From the NCBI GenBank assembly GCA_951813085.1, contig OX638348.1, forward strand, positions 1,187,627 to 1,251,626: a stretch of 64,000 bases of DNA, given 5' to 3'. This stretch comes from an uncultured Opitutaceae bacterium (lineage in GTDB: Bacteria; Verrucomicrobiota; Verrucomicrobiia; Opitutales; Opitutaceae). Of the stretch, positions 63,789-64,000 are shown in pieces. The translations under genes were made by a program, and so were the position numbers. Within the stretch, counting starts at the first letter, position 1. Each line of letters opens with the position of its first letter. The notes below the pieces were generated by a model. That model made no database searches. It was not told where the DNA came from and was given only the letters and a program-made list of their open reading frames with translations.

Positions 63789-64000
63789 ATGGACTTCACA
63801 CGACGCAAATTCGTTCAGACGGCAGCTACATCCATAGCAGCTGCGGGAACGCTCTTATCGACCACAGGAGCGACAACCGGCCCTAAAAGCAAAAAAGTAA
63901 AGGTGGCGACGATTGGCTGTGGTGGCCGTTCCAATCGCGATATCCCCAATTTCATCAAAGCCTGCGAAATGCTTGGCCTCGAAGCTGAATTTGTCGCTCT
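63789..64000 (+). CDS. Gfo/Idh/MocA-family oxidoreductase, TAT-exported, 3' partial
   Basis: Runs off the right end of the window. The product begins MDFTRRKFVQTAAT, a twin-arginine signal (RRKFVQ) followed by a hydrophobic stretch, then KKVKVATIGCGGRSNRDIPNF with the Rossmann GxGxxGR motif. Such TAT-exported Gfo/Idh/MocA proteins with an NAD(P)-binding N-terminus are common in polysaccharide islands of this phylum. The substrate is not known. Confidence 0.85.
   Translation, partial: MDFTRRKFVQTAATSIAAAGTLLSTTGATTGPKSKKVKVATIGCGGRSNRDIPNFIKACEMLGLEAEFVA

Noticed and set aside
1..64000. CRISPR arrays, tRNA and rRNA genes
   Set aside because: No regularly spaced direct repeats and no cloverleaf or rRNA-like sequence were recognised by reading; short tRNAs could still be missed without a covariance search.

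Overview
The window reads as a chromosomal segment of a marine Verrucomicrobiota bacterium, most likely of the Opitutae type. This is an inference from content: eight formylglycine-type sulfatases in about 31 kb, FG-GAP/VCBS and ASPIC-UnbV proteins, DUF1080 and DUF2264 proteins, a VPDSG-CTERM-like sorting tail, and moderate G+C. No rRNA or tRNA gene and no CRISPR array was recognised.

1-12.5 kb, mostly housekeeping: a hybrid histidine kinase broken by three single-base frameshifts, valS, a PAPS reductase (cysH) behind a perfect 16-bp palindrome, rpmB and a MidA-like methyltransferase, a ctp-tsaD pair, and an isochorismatase-fold hydrolase with a histone-H1-like lysine tail. 12.5-22 kb, phosphate region: a frameshifted sugar-binding protein, a TPR protein, then a porin and pstS-pstC-pstA-pstB-phoU. 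Pho-box-like arrays with an exact 11-bp period lie in front of the porin (four half-sites) and pstS (two half-sites). 22-28 kb: a methyltransferase, an ASPIC/FG-GAP protein, a MIF-like tautomerase, envelope proteins, and a small lysine-rich VPDSG-CTERM-like protein whose upstream region carries two matching palindromes.

28-59 kb, polysaccharide/sulfatase island: eight sulfatases, a sialidase, a DUF2264 protein, an AraC regulator, an FMN-dependent hydroxy-acid oxidase, an HpcH/HpaI aldolase, a nitrilase-family hydrolase with an apparent internal deletion, secreted propeller proteins, and purT. The island is scarred by several truncated genes.

The most striking object lies at 46.5-49.1 kb. A 2.6-kb transposon has perfect 25-bp terminal inverted repeats and an 8-bp target duplication (tttttaat), and it sits inside an nhaC-type antiporter gene. 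It carries an IS1595-family transposase gene that has lost its DDE core, translationally coupled (TAATG) to a C5-cytosine methyltransferase and then a HindVP-like restriction endonuclease. It is therefore a complete type II restriction-modification system packaged as a non-autonomous IS1595-type mobile cassette. Around it, four gene remnants (two DUF1080-type genes joined head to head, and the 3' ends of nhaC and an aminotransferase) record further deletions.

59-64 kb: an esterase interrupted by an internally deleted IS3-family element, a GT4 glycosyltransferase, a SulP anion transporter, and the start of a TAT-exported Gfo/Idh/MocA oxidoreductase that runs off the window.
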